Shown here: positions 14,923-23,693 of the stretch, piece after piece
Layout of the letters: each line of letters opens with the position of its first letter
Position numbering within the stretch: the first letter of the stretch is position 1
From: Elusimicrobiales bacterium
Lineage (GTDB): Bacteria; Elusimicrobiota; Elusimicrobia; Elusimicrobiales; UBA9959
Direction of reading: 5' to 3'
Length of the DNA stretch: 64,000 nt
Assembly: GCA_028688015.1 (NCBI GenBank)
Contig: JAQTZB010000006.1
Coordinates: 43,381-107,380, forward strand
Translations under genes and position numbers: made by a program
The notes under the pieces: generated by a model
Databases searched by the model: none
Told to the model about the DNA's origin: nothing
Seen by the model: the letters and a program-made list of their open reading frames with translations, nothing else

Positions 14923-17345
14923 TTTCCGCTCCCCGTGAGCAGCACCGGTATGCGGTACTTGCCGGCGCCCACGGCTTTGCCGGTGTCCGGGTGGGAGGGA
15001 ATGACGGCCAGGAAATAGCGGCCAGGGGGGACTTTTTCCGATTTGATGTTCAGCCTGATGGTGACCGAGCCATCCGGCTTGAGCTCCTGCGGCAGGCCGT
15101 AAGATTCAGTCAGCTCCCGCGCTTCGGCGGTCATCAATACCGCCAGCGGTACGAACTTGGGCGAAGGGTCCTTGCCGGGATTGGCGAAAGTGATCTCTAC
15201 CGCCAGGGCGCCGGCCCTGGCGCTCTCCGGGGCGCGCACCTCGCGCACGGCCAGCCCGGGCGTAAGGTTGTCGGTGACCGCGTCGGGCAGCTTGAGGCGC
15301 TCTTCCTGCACATAAGGCCCCAGGTCCGTTTCCGTGCCTTCCGGCATCAGCGCGTTGGTCCTGGCCACCAAGGCGTTGGCGGCTTTGAAGGCGGCGAACT
15401 TTTCCTTCATCACCCGCAGGGCCTCGTTGTCGGAAGACTGCGGGATCTGCATGGAATCCCCCAGCCGGTAGACGGCGTCATGGTTCAGGTACCAGTAGCC
15501 GGAAATAAAATCCACCAGGTCCGTCTTGGTCTGCATCATGGGGAAGGTCTGCACGTTGCGGAAGGCGGTCTGCGTGTCCAGGCCGGAGCCAAGCCAGGTC
15601 ACGCGCCTGGGCGTCTGCAGGCCGTAATTGTGCGACAGGTAGGCCAGCACCGACGGCGCCACGTCCAGTTGGGAGGAGACGGATTTAAAGCGGGCTGGCG
15701 CTTTCAGCATAGGCGAAAGCACCAGCAGCGGCACGTAGTAGCGCGACAGCCGCGTGCTCATCGGGATCTCCGGCAGCCGGTGGTCTCCGGTCAGGATAAA
15801 GACGGTGTTGCGCCAGGCGGGCCTCTTCTTCAGCTCTCCGATGAAACGCGAGACCTCGTCGTCGAAGTAGAGGACGGAGGTGTAGATGTCCCGGTGCTTT
15901 CGGTAGGCCTCTTTCCTTCCCTCCTGTATGCCGAGGGCGTCCAGGTGCCGCTCGAAAACCGGGTAGTAAGCCTCCTGGCCCAGGAACTTGTAAGGGGTAT
16001 GCATCGTGGAGGTTTTTAACACCGTAACGGAAGGTTCCACCCCGGCCTGCGCCTCCCCGGCCAGCGCGCGCGTGACCAGGTCCCTGTCGGCGTAGCCCCA
16101 GGAGGTACTCTTCTTGTAGCCGGGCCCGAAGTTCAGTTCGTCGGTGATGCTGTCGGCGCCGTTGATGGTGTAGAAGGCGCGGTCATTGTCGAAGTCGGAG
16201 TTGAAACCGCAGTAGACCCTGAGGCCGTAGCCGGCTTTCTTCATCAGGCTCAGCAGCGTCATGTGCTTCGGCATTTTGGCGCCCAGTTCTGCCAGCCCGT
16301 TCTTGCCGAAGGGCATGGAGCCGAACAGCGCCGGCAGTACGCCGAAGGTGCGGCCCTGGTTGGCCAGAAAATTTTCCCAGTACAGGCCTTCGGCCGCGAG
16401 CGCGTCCAGCTTGGGCGTAAAGCTGCCCAGCACGGCGCCCGGCCCGGAGAAGCCGCGGCCCAGCCCCTCGGCTATGAAGAAAACGAAGTTCGGCGCGCGG
16501 GGCGCCTTGTTGAAATAAGGGCCCAGCGCGTCGTAGGTGCGCTCTTCGCGCAGGAAAGGGTAGTCCGTGGACAGGGTGCCCAGGGCCATGCCGGAGGACG
16601 CCTCCGTTTTTATCACCTTCCGGCCGGCCGGGGAGAAGTAGGCGGCGGTCCCGTCGATAAAAAAAGAGATCTTGTTAACGGCCAGGCCCAGCGCGTGCTC
16701 GGTGAGGCCGCGTATGGTGCCCGGCTGCGCCGGGGCGAAAACAAGGAGGGGCAGCGCCGCCGCCAGGGCCAGCCCGGCCGCCCTGGACGGAAGGTACGGC
16801 AGGGCGCGCCTCTCAATAAAAGCCAGCGCGGTCCACAGGGCCGCCAGGGCGGCGCCCAGGCCTATGAACATGGAAACGGAAAGCGAGCCGGCGCCCTTTA
16901 CCGTGGTGAAGATGTCCTTCATGGTATAGGCGTAGAGGTCCGAACCCAGCGGCACCCCCGAGAGCAGGTAATACTGCACCAGCGCCAGCTGCAGCAGTAC
17001 GAGGACGGACCAGAACAGGCCCAGTTTAAGGCGCGGGGCCTGCCCCTTCGACGGCAGGAAGGGCAGCGAGACCAGGAAGAGCAGGGGTAAATGCCTGGCA
17101 AGGCAGAATAGGTCCAGCGCGGCGGCCGTGGCCCAGATGCGCGCCGCGGCGGCGAACCCTATGCCTGGCTCCATGCCGGAGTACAGCTCGTCGGCGCGCA
17201 GCAGCAGCAGGCCCGCCAGCAGGGCCGGCAGGGCGCGGAAAAATACGGCGGCGCGGTCGCCCAGCCAGGCGGCCAGCCTTGCCCGGGCGGGCGCGGCGGG
17301 GACAGCTTCCCCCGGCTGCGCGTCTTGCTTTTTTTTCAGTTCCAT
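14919..17345 (-). CDS. LTA-synthase-like sulfatase with C-terminal beta-domain
   Basis: 808 aa, longer than most relatives. About five membrane helices (residues 33-210) precede a sulfatase domain (about 280-560): FVFFIAEGLGRG (metal acid), ANQGRTFGVLPALFGS (Thr nucleophile), STMHTPYKF and FILTGDHRLPE (metal Asp-His). The last 130 residues (LAVREVRAPESARAGALAVE to ILLTGSGK) look like an immunoglobulin-like beta sandwich and may hold the acceptor. It differs clearly from the paralogue at 10565, so the two probably modify different substrates. Co-transcribed with the downstream TIM-barrel protein. Confidence 0.87.
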   Translation of the reverse strand: MELKKKQDAQPGEAVPAAPARARLAAWLGDRAAVFFRALPALLAGLLLLRADELYSGMEPGIGFAAAARIWATAAALDLFCLARHLPLLFLVSLPFLPSKGQAPRLKLGLFWSVLVLLQLALVQYYLLSGVPLGSDLYAYTMKDIFTTVKGAGSLSVSMFIGLGAALAALWTALAFIERRALPYLPSRAAGLALAAALPLLVFAPAQPGTIRGLTEHALGLAVNKISFFIDGTAAYFSPAGRKVIKTEASSGMALGTLSTDYPFLREERTYDALGPYFNKAPRAPNFVFFIAEGLGRGFSGPGAVLGSFTPKLDALAAEGLYWENFLANQGRTFGVLPALFGSMPFGKNGLAELGAKMPKHMTLLSLMKKAGYGLRVYCGFNSDFDNDRAFYTINGADSITDELNFGPGYKKSTSWGYADRDLVTRALAGEAQAGVEPSVTVLKTSTMHTPYKFLGQEAYYPVFERHLDALGIQEGRKEAYRKHRDIYTSVLYFDDEVSRFIGELKKRPAWRNTVFILTGDHRLPEIPMSTRLSRYYVPLLVLSPMLKAPARFKSVSSQLDVAPSVLAYLSHNYGLQTPRRVTWLGSGLDTQTAFRNVQTFPMMQTKTDLVDFISGYWYLNHDAVYRLGDSMQIPQSSDNEALRVMKEKFAAFKAANALVARTNALMPEGTETDLGPYVQEERLKLPDAVTDNLTPGLAVREVRAPESARAGALAVEITFANPGKDPSPKFVPLAVLMTAEARELTESYGLPQELKPDGSVTIRLNIKSEKVPPGRYFLAVIPSHPDTGKAVGAGKYRIPVLLTGSGK

Positions 17346-17437
17346 GGTTTTCCTGCGGCGCTGTCCCGGCTGAAATATCGGCGGCCGGGGCTATTTGCTA
17401 TTATACGTAGACTGGCTGTTATTGATCGGCTGCGAAT

Positions 17438-17812
17438 ATGAAAAAACGCATACAGAGCTTTAAATACGCCGGCCGCGGCGTGGCGAAAGTGGCGGCGACA
17501 GAGATAAATTTCCACCTGCATTTGCTGGCCGCCGCGGCGGTTACCGCGCTGGGTTTCTACTTCCGCCTGGCGCCGCTCGAATGGGCCGCCGTGCTGCTTT
17601 GCTTCGGTCTGGTCCTGTCCGCCGAGGCCATGAATAGCGCGGTGGAGCGGATCGTCAACTTTATTTCCCCCGGACACCACGAGAAGGCGGGGGAGATAAA
17701 AGACATCTCCGCCGGCGCCGTGCTGCTGACCGCCGCGGCCGCCGCGATCGTCGGAGGGATAATCTTCATCCCTAAAATAGCCGCCCGCCTGGGCGCTACT
17801 ACTTTGCCTTAG
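17438..17812 (+). CDS. dgkA: diacylglycerol / undecaprenol kinase (DgkA family)
   Basis: 124 aa, the family's usual size. An amphipathic N-terminal helix (FKYAGRGVAKVAATEINFHLHL) is followed by three membrane helices. LSAEAMNSAVERIVN is the signature with the catalytic Glu and metal-binding residues, and EIKDISAGAVLLTAAAAAIVG the final helix motif. The enzyme phosphorylates diacylglycerol or undecaprenol at the inner membrane. Next to two phosphoglycerol-transferase-like sulfatases it could recycle the diacylglycerol they release; this is inference from context. The last 14 nt overlap the convergent phosphatase-like gene. Confidence 0.92.
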   Translation: MKKRIQSFKYAGRGVAKVAATEINFHLHLLAAAAVTALGFYFRLAPLEWAAVLLCFGLVLSAEAMNSAVERIVNFISPGHHEKAGEIKDISAGAVLLTAAAAAIVGGIIFIPKIAARLGATTLP

Positions 17813-18905
17813 CGGCCGCGTAGTAGGCTTCAAACTCTTTCGATTCAGAAGACCTCGACAGGAAGGCGTGCACCACGGCCGGTTTTTTAGCCGCCCGGAT
17901 CTCGCGCGCCGCCGCCTGCTTGCCGGCTTTGTCCAGCGCCAGCCAGGGGCAGCTGACCAGCTTCAGACCGTATTTCTCCGCTATCGCCGCTTCCTTCTTT
18001 AGCCACGGCAGATTTTCCGGGTTGGCCGGGTCCAGCAGCGAAACGAGCGTTTCCACCGTGCCGTTGATTATATAACCGAAAAATTCCTCGTCGGTCGGGT
18101 AAGGCGTCAGGTAGACGTCCTTTCCCAGTTCCGTGATCTCTCCGCGCTCGAAGCTCTTCAGGCCCTTAAGAGTGCGGGCGGAGGAGGTATCCGGATCTAT
18201 AACCGCCCCGCCGGAAGTTGCCGCCAGCATGCGCTTGAAAACGTTTACCCTGTCCTTGCCGAGGTAGCAGTGCACGTAATACTTGCCTGGGCCTCTTTTC
18301 TGCAGCTCTTTCAGTTTCGCGGCGACGTGGTCGTTGGAGGAGACCCACGGCAGCATGGGGATATGGATGAGCTCCAGCCCGGTTTCTTCGGCCTCCTCGC
18401 GCTCTCGGGCCAGCAGCACCGGCTCAAACGGCAGGACGGCGGGGCTCAGCAGCGAGATGACGGCCGTGTAGCCTTCAGCCTTGAGCGCCGCGAGGCGGTC
18501 CTCCTCCGGGTAGGGGCCGAAGGTGAACTCCGACCAGGAAAAACTTTCGGCGGCGCTCTGCGCCGCGCCGCCGGTCATTACTCTGGGGTTCATCCACAGG
18601 CCCAGCGCGGCCAGCCCCAGCGCCAGCGAGGCGGCCGGCAGCCCGTAGCGGGCCGCTTTCGCCGTCGCCGCCCCGGTCTTGGCGGTCAGCCAACCGGCCA
18701 GCAGGAGCGAAACTGCCGCCAGCGCGCCTATAAGGAGAAAAACCAGCAGCTTTTCAGGCGTCTCGCCCCAGCCGGCGGTCCTGGCGTAACCGGTGGCCCA
18801 GCGCACCGGGCCCGTCAGCGTCAGCGTGCCAAGGAAGAAGCCGCCGAAGAGCCAGTGCCAGAGGAAGAGGGCCAGGCGGCGCGGGGCTGGAAGGAACTTT
18901 TTCAT
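17799..18905 (-). CDS. membrane protein with tandem tyrosine-phosphatase-like domains (second degenerate)
   Basis: 368 aa from the ATG overlapping the upstream stop (TGATG; a GTG one codon earlier is also possible). Three N-terminal hydrophobic segments (about 12-32, 53-74, 86-105) precede two homologous halves. The first (about 127-230) runs from FGPYPEEDRLAAL through VISLLSPA to YYVHCYLGKDRVNVFKR: His-Cys-x5-Arg is the PTP/dual-specificity active site. The second (about 264-365) repeats LTPYPTDEEF and LVSLLDPA but has VVHAFLSRSSES, with Ala replacing the nucleophilic Cys. So one half looks active and the other is a pseudophosphatase. Last gene of a response-regulator/HEAT/GT2 operon; it may regulate or trim what the glycosyltransferase makes. 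Confidence 0.75.
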   Translation of the reverse strand: MKKFLPAPRRLALFLWHWLFGGFFLGTLTLTGPVRWATGYARTAGWGETPEKLLVFLLIGALAAVSLLLAGWLTAKTGAATAKAARYGLPAASLALGLAALGLWMNPRVMTGGAAQSAAESFSWSEFTFGPYPEEDRLAALKAEGYTAVISLLSPAVLPFEPVLLAREREEAEETGLELIHIPMLPWVSSNDHVAAKLKELQKRGPGKYYVHCYLGKDRVNVFKRMLAATSGGAVIDPDTSSARTLKGLKSFERGEITELGKDVYLTPYPTDEEFFGYIINGTVETLVSLLDPANPENLPWLKKEAAIAEKYGLKLVSCPWLALDKAGKQAAAREIRAAKKPAVVHAFLSRSSESKEFEAYYAAAKAK

Positions 18906-20323
18906 CACGCCACTTTCCCTTTGCTCTCGAAGACCTGCCGGTCCTGCGTGCCCCAGTCCTTCTTGCGGAAGGTCAGCGTGGCCAGCAGGCGCTCCAGCAG
19001 CATGAGCTGCCGGTAGCCGAAGAATTCCACCGCGGACAGCACGCAGAGGCGCAGGATGTCAGAGGTCTTCTTGTAGCGCCGGAAATTGTAGATGTCCAGG
19101 AACACGGCGCCGATGTTGATGGAGATGCCCCAGAATACGGCCAGCAGCACCAGCATGACCAGGAACTGGAGATTGAGCATGTCGAAGTAATAAAGGATGG
19201 GGATCGAGACGTAGCCGAAAAGCTCTATCAGCGGGCCGAGGAACTCGACGAAGACGAAGTAGGAGATGCCCACCAGGCTGGTGGCGCCGTACTTCGGGTT
19301 GAGGATCATGGACTTGTTCTGCAGCAGCGCGTCTATCATGCCGCGGTGCCAGCGGTTGCGCTGCTTTAGCAGCATGCCCAGACTGAACGGGGCCTGCGTC
19401 CAGCAGACCGGGTCCGGCACGAAGAGGATCTTGTAGGGGATCTTGTTCTCGCGGCAGTGCCGGTGAAGCCGCATCACCAGGTCCATGTCCTCTCCGACCG
19501 TCTTTCGATAGCCGTTGACGGCCACCACGATGTCCTTGCGGAACACGCCGAAGGCCCCGGAGATTATCAGCAGACTTTTCAGGGCGTTCCAGCCGGTACG
19601 GCCGGACAGGAAGGCGCGGGTATATTCCAGCACCTGCATGGCCTCCAGCGTGGCGCGGGGCAGGCCGATCTCCATCACCGCCCCGTCCTTTATGGTGCAG
19701 CCGTTGAGGATGCGGATGATGCCGCCCGTGGCTATCAGTTCGTCGTCTTCGAGAAAGAGCTTGGAGGATTTCAGCAGGGCGTCCGGCTCCAGCAGGGAGT
19801 CCGCGTCTATCGAGCAGAAAATAGGATAGGAGGAGACATTGATGCCCGCGTTGATGGCGTCCGCTTTGCCGCCGTTGAGCTTGTCTATGACTATCAGGTT
19901 GGAGTATTCCGTAGACCGGTAGACGGCCTGGATGTCCTCGTGCGGCACCTGCAGGCGGACGGGCTTGATGGAGGAGGCGAGCTTGAAATCCCGCTTCAGC
20001 CTCGCCAGGGTGCCGTCGGAGGATCCGTCGTTCACCACTATCACTTCGTATTCCGGGTAATGCAGGTTCAGCAGAGCCTGCACGCTCTGCGTTATGACGG
20101 CCTCTTCGTTGTGGGCCGGCACTATCACCGTGACCGGCTTGAAGTAGAATTCGCTGGCCAGCTGCCGCCTGGCCACGCGCGCGGTGGTCAGGTAGGCGTG
20201 GCGCACTATGTCGCGCAGGGCCAGAAAAATGAGCAGGGTGTAGGTGGTGTTGACGACAAGGAAATAAATGAAGACTACGTACTGGGAAGCGTGTACGGCC
20301 AGCCAGAGCAGGAACAATTTCAT
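18905..20323 (-). CDS. processive family-2 glycosyltransferase (BcsA/PgaC-like), membrane
   Basis: 472 aa. One N-terminal membrane helix (14-37), a cytosolic GT-A domain with all processive GT2 residues (VIVPAHNEE; VVNDGSSD; SIDADS with Asp173; GEDMDLVMRLH; QRNRW at 321-325), and three or four C-terminal helices (about 345-430). QxxRW enzymes polymerise and extrude polysaccharides such as cellulose, hyaluronan or poly-GlcNAc. No PilZ domain is fused, so cyclic-di-GMP control is not evident; the upstream receiver and HEAT proteins may control it instead. Both ends overlap neighbours (ATGA and TGATG), a tightly coupled operon. Confidence 0.9.
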   Translation of the reverse strand: MKLFLLWLAVHASQYVVFIYFLVVNTTYTLLIFLALRDIVRHAYLTTARVARRQLASEFYFKPVTVIVPAHNEEAVITQSVQALLNLHYPEYEVIVVNDGSSDGTLARLKRDFKLASSIKPVRLQVPHEDIQAVYRSTEYSNLIVIDKLNGGKADAINAGINVSSYPIFCSIDADSLLEPDALLKSSKLFLEDDELIATGGIIRILNGCTIKDGAVMEIGLPRATLEAMQVLEYTRAFLSGRTGWNALKSLLIISGAFGVFRKDIVVAVNGYRKTVGEDMDLVMRLHRHCRENKIPYKILFVPDPVCWTQAPFSLGMLLKQRNRWHRGMIDALLQNKSMILNPKYGATSLVGISYFVFVEFLGPLIELFGYVSIPILYYFDMLNLQFLVMLVLLAVFWGISINIGAVFLDIYNFRRYKKTSDILRLCVLSAVEFFGYRQLMLLERLLATLTFRKKDWGTQDRQVFESKGKVA

Positions 20324-21408
20324 GATGCTCCCTGCGTCAGCGCGTAGGCCGCCGCAGCCGCAGCGAATTTGTCCTGCGAGGCGGCTTCTTCCTTCAGGGC
20401 CGCCCGGGCCGCGCCGCCCGCCCGCGCCAGGGCCATGGCCGCGGCGAGGCGCACATGGTAGCTGTTGTCGCGCAGCAGGCCGCGGATCTCCGGCAGCATG
20501 TCCATGCAGCAGAGGTCGGAGTATTTCAGCGCCGTCAGCCGCACGCGCCAGTCGGCGTGCCTTAGTGCCGCCGGTATCAGGCTAAAGTTCCCCATTTTGG
20601 CCAGCGCCCTGATAGCAGCTATCTGGATCTCCGGCTCGTGCGCGTACGCCTCGTAATACTGCTTCAGGAGACCGCTGCCTTTCTCGCAGGAGGCCGCGTG
20701 GCAGGCCGTGAGGCAGTCGCGCTTGACCAGGCTCAGGACTTCCCCGTCGCGCAGGATCTCGGCCAGGAAGAGGCCGAACTCGCCCTCCTTGCCCTCGGCT
20801 TTCAGGGCGGTGATGATGTTGAAGAAAATGTCCTCGGTATACTTGGCCGTCAGGTAGGGCAGCGAGGAGAGCAGGTGCGCCAGCTCGCGGATTTCGGCAT
20901 GGTCGCGGGTGAGGCGGCTCAAGCCGTAGAGGATGCGGTATTTTACGTCGGTGGACGGCTCGCTGCGGAAGACGGCCAGGAAGAACTCCCGGTTGGCCCT
21001 CAGCCGGAACGAGGACAGGATGTCTATGGCGTTGCCGCGCTTGTACCAGGTGGAATGCCTGGCCAGCCTGCGGTAATGGGCGTCTATCTTCAGGTCGGTC
21101 AGCAGCTGCGCGGCCTTGGCGGCCACCTCGCCCTCGAAGCTGTCGAGCACGCTGGCTATGGCTTCGCTGTAGGAGGCGAATTCGTCTTCGGTGACGGGCG
21201 GGGGCAGCAGTTCGGCCGGGTTGGTGGCGGTGATCAGCGCCGTGGAGGCCAGGCGCTTGAGGTTGCCGCGCTTGCGCTCGGAGCGCTCCACCTTGGCTTT
21301 ATTGTAGAGGAGGAAAAGTATTTCGCAGACGTTGAAGACGCCTAGGAGCAGCACCCCGGCGGTTACATAATCGTAGAAGTGCGGCGACTGCGTTAAGAAT
21401 TCCAGCAC
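20320..21408 (-). CDS. membrane-anchored HEAT-repeat protein
   Basis: 362 aa starting at GTG after AGGCAGG. One membrane helix (about 13-35) precedes a basic stretch (KAKVERSERKRGNLKR). The rest is helical with HEAT-type pairs, clearest at the C-terminus: IQIAAIRALAKMGNFSLIPAAL, WRVRLTALKYSDLCCMDMLPEI and YHVRLAAAMALARAGGAARAAL. Such scaffolds dock partner proteins. Its position between a receiver protein and a polysaccharide synthase, with 4-nt overlap to the latter, suggests an adaptor that passes the phosphorylation state to the enzyme; this is inference. Confidence 0.82.
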   Translation of the reverse strand: MLEFLTQSPHFYDYVTAGVLLLGVFNVCEILFLLYNKAKVERSERKRGNLKRLASTALITATNPAELLPPPVTEDEFASYSEAIASVLDSFEGEVAAKAAQLLTDLKIDAHYRRLARHSTWYKRGNAIDILSSFRLRANREFFLAVFRSEPSTDVKYRILYGLSRLTRDHAEIRELAHLLSSLPYLTAKYTEDIFFNIITALKAEGKEGEFGLFLAEILRDGEVLSLVKRDCLTACHAASCEKGSGLLKQYYEAYAHEPEIQIAAIRALAKMGNFSLIPAALRHADWRVRLTALKYSDLCCMDMLPEIRGLLRDNSYHVRLAAAMALARAGGAARAALKEEAASQDKFAAAAAAYALTQGAS

Positions 21409-21424
21409 GGGCCTGCCTTTTTAA

Positions 21425-21802
21425 TTACTGGTGCTTGTGCTTTTCCAGGAACTTGTCTATCTTCAGTTTCAGGTGGGCCATGTTGGTAGGTTTAGTGATG
21501 TAGTCGTCTATGCCCAGGCCGTAGCCGCGCTGAATGTTGGACTCCTGCTTCAGGGAGGTCATCATGAAAATGGGGATCTTCTTAGTGGCTTCGTCTTCCT
21601 TCAGTTTCTTGGCCACGTCGAAACCTGACATCCTGGGCATGTTGATGTCCAGCAGCACCAGGTCCGGCTGGAAGGCCGCGGCCAGCTGCAGGCCTTCCGG
21701 TCCGTCGAAAGCGGTCTGCACTTCGTAGCCGGCCTTGCCCAGGTAGGCGCGGCCGATCAAGTGGATGGTTTCGTCGTCGTCGATGATGAGTATTTTGGGC
21801 AT
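21425..21802 (-). CDS. single-domain response regulator (receiver only)
   Basis: 125 aa, one CheY-like receiver: IIDDDE acidic pocket, phosphorylated Asp52 in LVLLDINMP, Thr/Ser switch in MMTSLKQ and Lys103 in YITKPTN. There is no output domain, so it must act by binding a partner. It starts the operon containing the HEAT adaptor, the GT2 synthase and the phosphatase-like protein. No histidine kinase is encoded nearby, so its donor is elsewhere. Confidence 0.93.
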   Translation of the reverse strand: MPKILIIDDDETIHLIGRAYLGKAGYEVQTAFDGPEGLQLAAAFQPDLVLLDINMPRMSGFDVAKKLKEDEATKKIPIFMMTSLKQESNIQRGYGLGIDDYITKPTNMAHLKLKIDKFLEKHKHQ

Positions 21803-21817
21803 TAATTACCGCAAGAC

Positions 21818-21841
21818 GCCGGCCCCGCGGGCGGGGCCGGC
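21818..21841 (-). terminator. strong hairpin between cyclophilin and response-regulator genes
   Basis: GCCGGCCCCGC and its complement form an 11-bp stem around GG. On the minus strand it follows the cyclophilin stop by 12 nt; only GTCTTG follows, so termination may be partial. Confidence 0.55.
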
Positions 21842-21853
21842 TCCTGCCTTGGC

Positions 21854-22570
21854 CTAGTTGAGCAGCGTCGCGCTCTTGATATAGTCCATCTTGGGGAAGT
21901 CCGCCTTCAGGTAGGCGTTGCCCTGCGCCTGCACGCGGCCCTGGTCGGGGCCCATGCCGGAGGGGGCGCCTTCGCCGTAGCCGTTGTAGATGCTCTCCAC
22001 CACGCTCATCCCGTCCGTGACCTTGCCGAAGGGCGAGAAGCCCATGTCGTCGAGGCGGGCGTTATTGCCGAAGTTAATGAACATCTGCGTGGTGCGGGTA
22101 TTGGGGCCGGCCATCGCGTAGGAAATATAGCCCTTGGCGTTGGATTCCTTCACCGGGTCGTCCTGGATGCGGGCTCCGCGCCAGGCGGCGGAGACGGCCG
22201 GGTCGCCGTGGATGCCGAACTGCACCATGAAGCCCTCTATCACGCGGAAGAAGGCGACTTCGGTGAAGAAGCCGTTCTTGACCAGGTTGTAGAAGCGGTC
22301 GGCGCCGAGGGGGGACCAGGCGCGGGTGATCTCCAGCGTGAAGTCGCCCTTGGTGGTGGCGAATTTGACCTTGAAGGTCTCGGGGGCTTTCTCGGTGAGC
22401 TTGGCGGGGTTCTTGAGTGCTTCCATGTCTATTTTTGTCTCCTTGGTTTCGGTCGGCGCGGCCGCGGTTGCGGCCGGGGGCGCGGTATTTACCGGGGTTT
22501 CCTGGGTCTTTTTGGCGCAGGAAACTGCGAAAACTGCCGCTGATATCAATGCCAGATGACGGATGTTCAT
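21854..22570 (-). CDS. cyclophilin-type peptidyl-prolyl isomerase, probable lipoprotein
   Basis: 238 aa with a strong AGGAGG site. The signal ends AVFAVSC|AKK, a passable lipobox, followed by an Ala/Pro/Thr linker (to about 60). The cyclophilin domain (about 66-235) shows FKVKFATTKGDFTLEI, FYNLVKNGFF, FFRVIEGFMVQFG, ISYAMAGPNTRTTQMFINFG and GFSPFGKVTDGM. The core Phe, Gln and Phe residues of the proline pocket are visible. It should speed proline isomerisation of exported proteins from a membrane anchor. Confidence 0.92.
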   Translation of the reverse strand: MNIRHLALISAAVFAVSCAKKTQETPVNTAPPAATAAAPTETKETKIDMEALKNPAKLTEKAPETFKVKFATTKGDFTLEITRAWSPLGADRFYNLVKNGFFTEVAFFRVIEGFMVQFGIHGDPAVSAAWRGARIQDDPVKESNAKGYISYAMAGPNTRTTQMFINFGNNARLDDMGFSPFGKVTDGMSVVESIYNGYGEGAPSGMGPDQGRVQAQGNAYLKADFPKMDYIKSATLLN

Positions 22571-22640
22571 TACGGGAACCTCCTGCAGGGATAGAAGAGA
22601 TAAATATTATAATAAATTAGGAAGGCGGTAAGGAGGCCCT

Positions 22641-23042
22641 ATGGAGTTCAAGATAAGCGCGGTCTACGCGGGCGACCAGCAGGTGGAGCTGACGCACGGC
22701 CTGAGCGGCAATAAACTGAAGACGGACCTGCCGCCCGATAACGGCGGCCGCGGGCGGACCTTTTCGCCCACCGATTTGCTGCCGGCGTCCATCGCCTCCT
22801 GCGTGCTGACCATCATGGCCAAGGTGGCCGAGCGCGACGGCATAAAATTCGAGGGCGCCTCTTTCGAGATAGAGAAGCACATGCAGGAGAGCCCGCGCCG
22901 CGTGGCCCGGCTCACCGGCGTGCTGACGCTGCCGCCAGGCCTGACGCCGAAGCAGCGCGAGAAGCTGCTGGCCTGCGTGAAGGCCTGCCCGGTCAGCCGC
23001 AGCCTGCACCCGGACATAAAACTGGAATTCGAGTACCGTTAA
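22641..23042 (+). CDS. OsmC/Ohr-family peroxide-reducing protein
   Basis: 133 aa, standard length, preceded by TAAGGAGG. Contains GRGRTFSPTDLLPASIASCVLTIMA with the first redox Cys (Cys54) and KACPVSRSLHPDI with the second (Cys116); an additional Cys112 lies close by. OsmC proteins reduce organic hydroperoxides in the cytoplasm. The next gene begins 3 nt after the stop, making a three-gene oxidative-damage operon with a haem membrane protein and MsrA. Confidence 0.92.
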   Translation: MEFKISAVYAGDQQVELTHGLSGNKLKTDLPPDNGGRGRTFSPTDLLPASIASCVLTIMAKVAERDGIKFEGASFEIEKHMQESPRRVARLTGVLTLPPGLTPKQREKLLACVKACPVSRSLHPDIKLEFEYR

Positions 23043-23045
23043 TTT

Positions 23046-23693
23046 ATGAAAAAGCTTTCGCTCTATCTTTTTCCGCTCCTGGCCGCCGCCGCGCTGGGGC
23101 TGTGGTATTACGACAACAGCACGGCCCCGCTCGGCAGCTTCTTCTCCGACCGGGACGGGCTGATAATGGCCGCCGGCCGGCTGGCGGCTATTCTCGGCGC
23201 GCTGGGCGTGATGGGGCAGTTGCTGGTGATGTCGCGCGCGCCCTGGCTGGAGCCGCTCACCGGGTCCGGGCTGCCGGTCAAATGGCATCACCGCGCCGGA
23301 CTGGCGGTCCCGCTCGCCCTCCTGGTGCACCCGCCGCTGGTGGTCTGGCATCACGCGCGGGCCGCCGGCATTTCTTTCGCCGAACAATACCGCTCCGTGC
23401 TGGGGTGGGAGGATGTTGCGCCGGCCGCGGCCGGAGAAGCCCTGATAATCGCCGCCGTCCTGCTTTCCCTGCCGTTCATCCGCAGGCGCCTCTCCTATGG
23501 GGCCTGGCACAAGACGCACCTGGCGGTGTACCTGGGCCTGGCGCTCTCTATCGGCCACCAATTGGAACTCGGCGGCGATTTGTCCGCCGAAAAGCCGTAC
23601 TTCGCCTGGGTATGGTACGCGCTGCTGGCTTTCACTGGCGCTAACGCCGCGTGGTTCCGCCTGATAAAGCCCCGGCTGCCGAAAACCGCATGA
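23046..23693 (+). CDS. MsrQ-like ferric-reductase-fold haem membrane protein
   Basis: 215 aa with about six membrane helices and the length of MsrQ/YedZ. Haem-binding histidines are expected at KWHHRAGLA (helix 3), LVHPPLVVWHHA, and WHKTHLAVYLGLALSIGHQL (helix 5). These proteins move electrons across the membrane; MsrQ feeds the periplasmic methionine-sulfoxide reductase MsrP. No msrP is present; instead the gene overlaps (ATGA) an exported MsrA. A direct electron route to a thiol enzyme like MsrA is not established, so the functional link is a hypothesis. Confidence 0.8.
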   Translation: MKKLSLYLFPLLAAAALGLWYYDNSTAPLGSFFSDRDGLIMAAGRLAAILGALGVMGQLLVMSRAPWLEPLTGSGLPVKWHHRAGLAVPLALLVHPPLVVWHHARAAGISFAEQYRSVLGWEDVAPAAAGEALIIAAVLLSLPFIRRRLSYGAWHKTHLAVYLGLALSIGHQLELGGDLSAEKPYFAWVWYALLAFTGANAAWFRLIKPRLPKTA

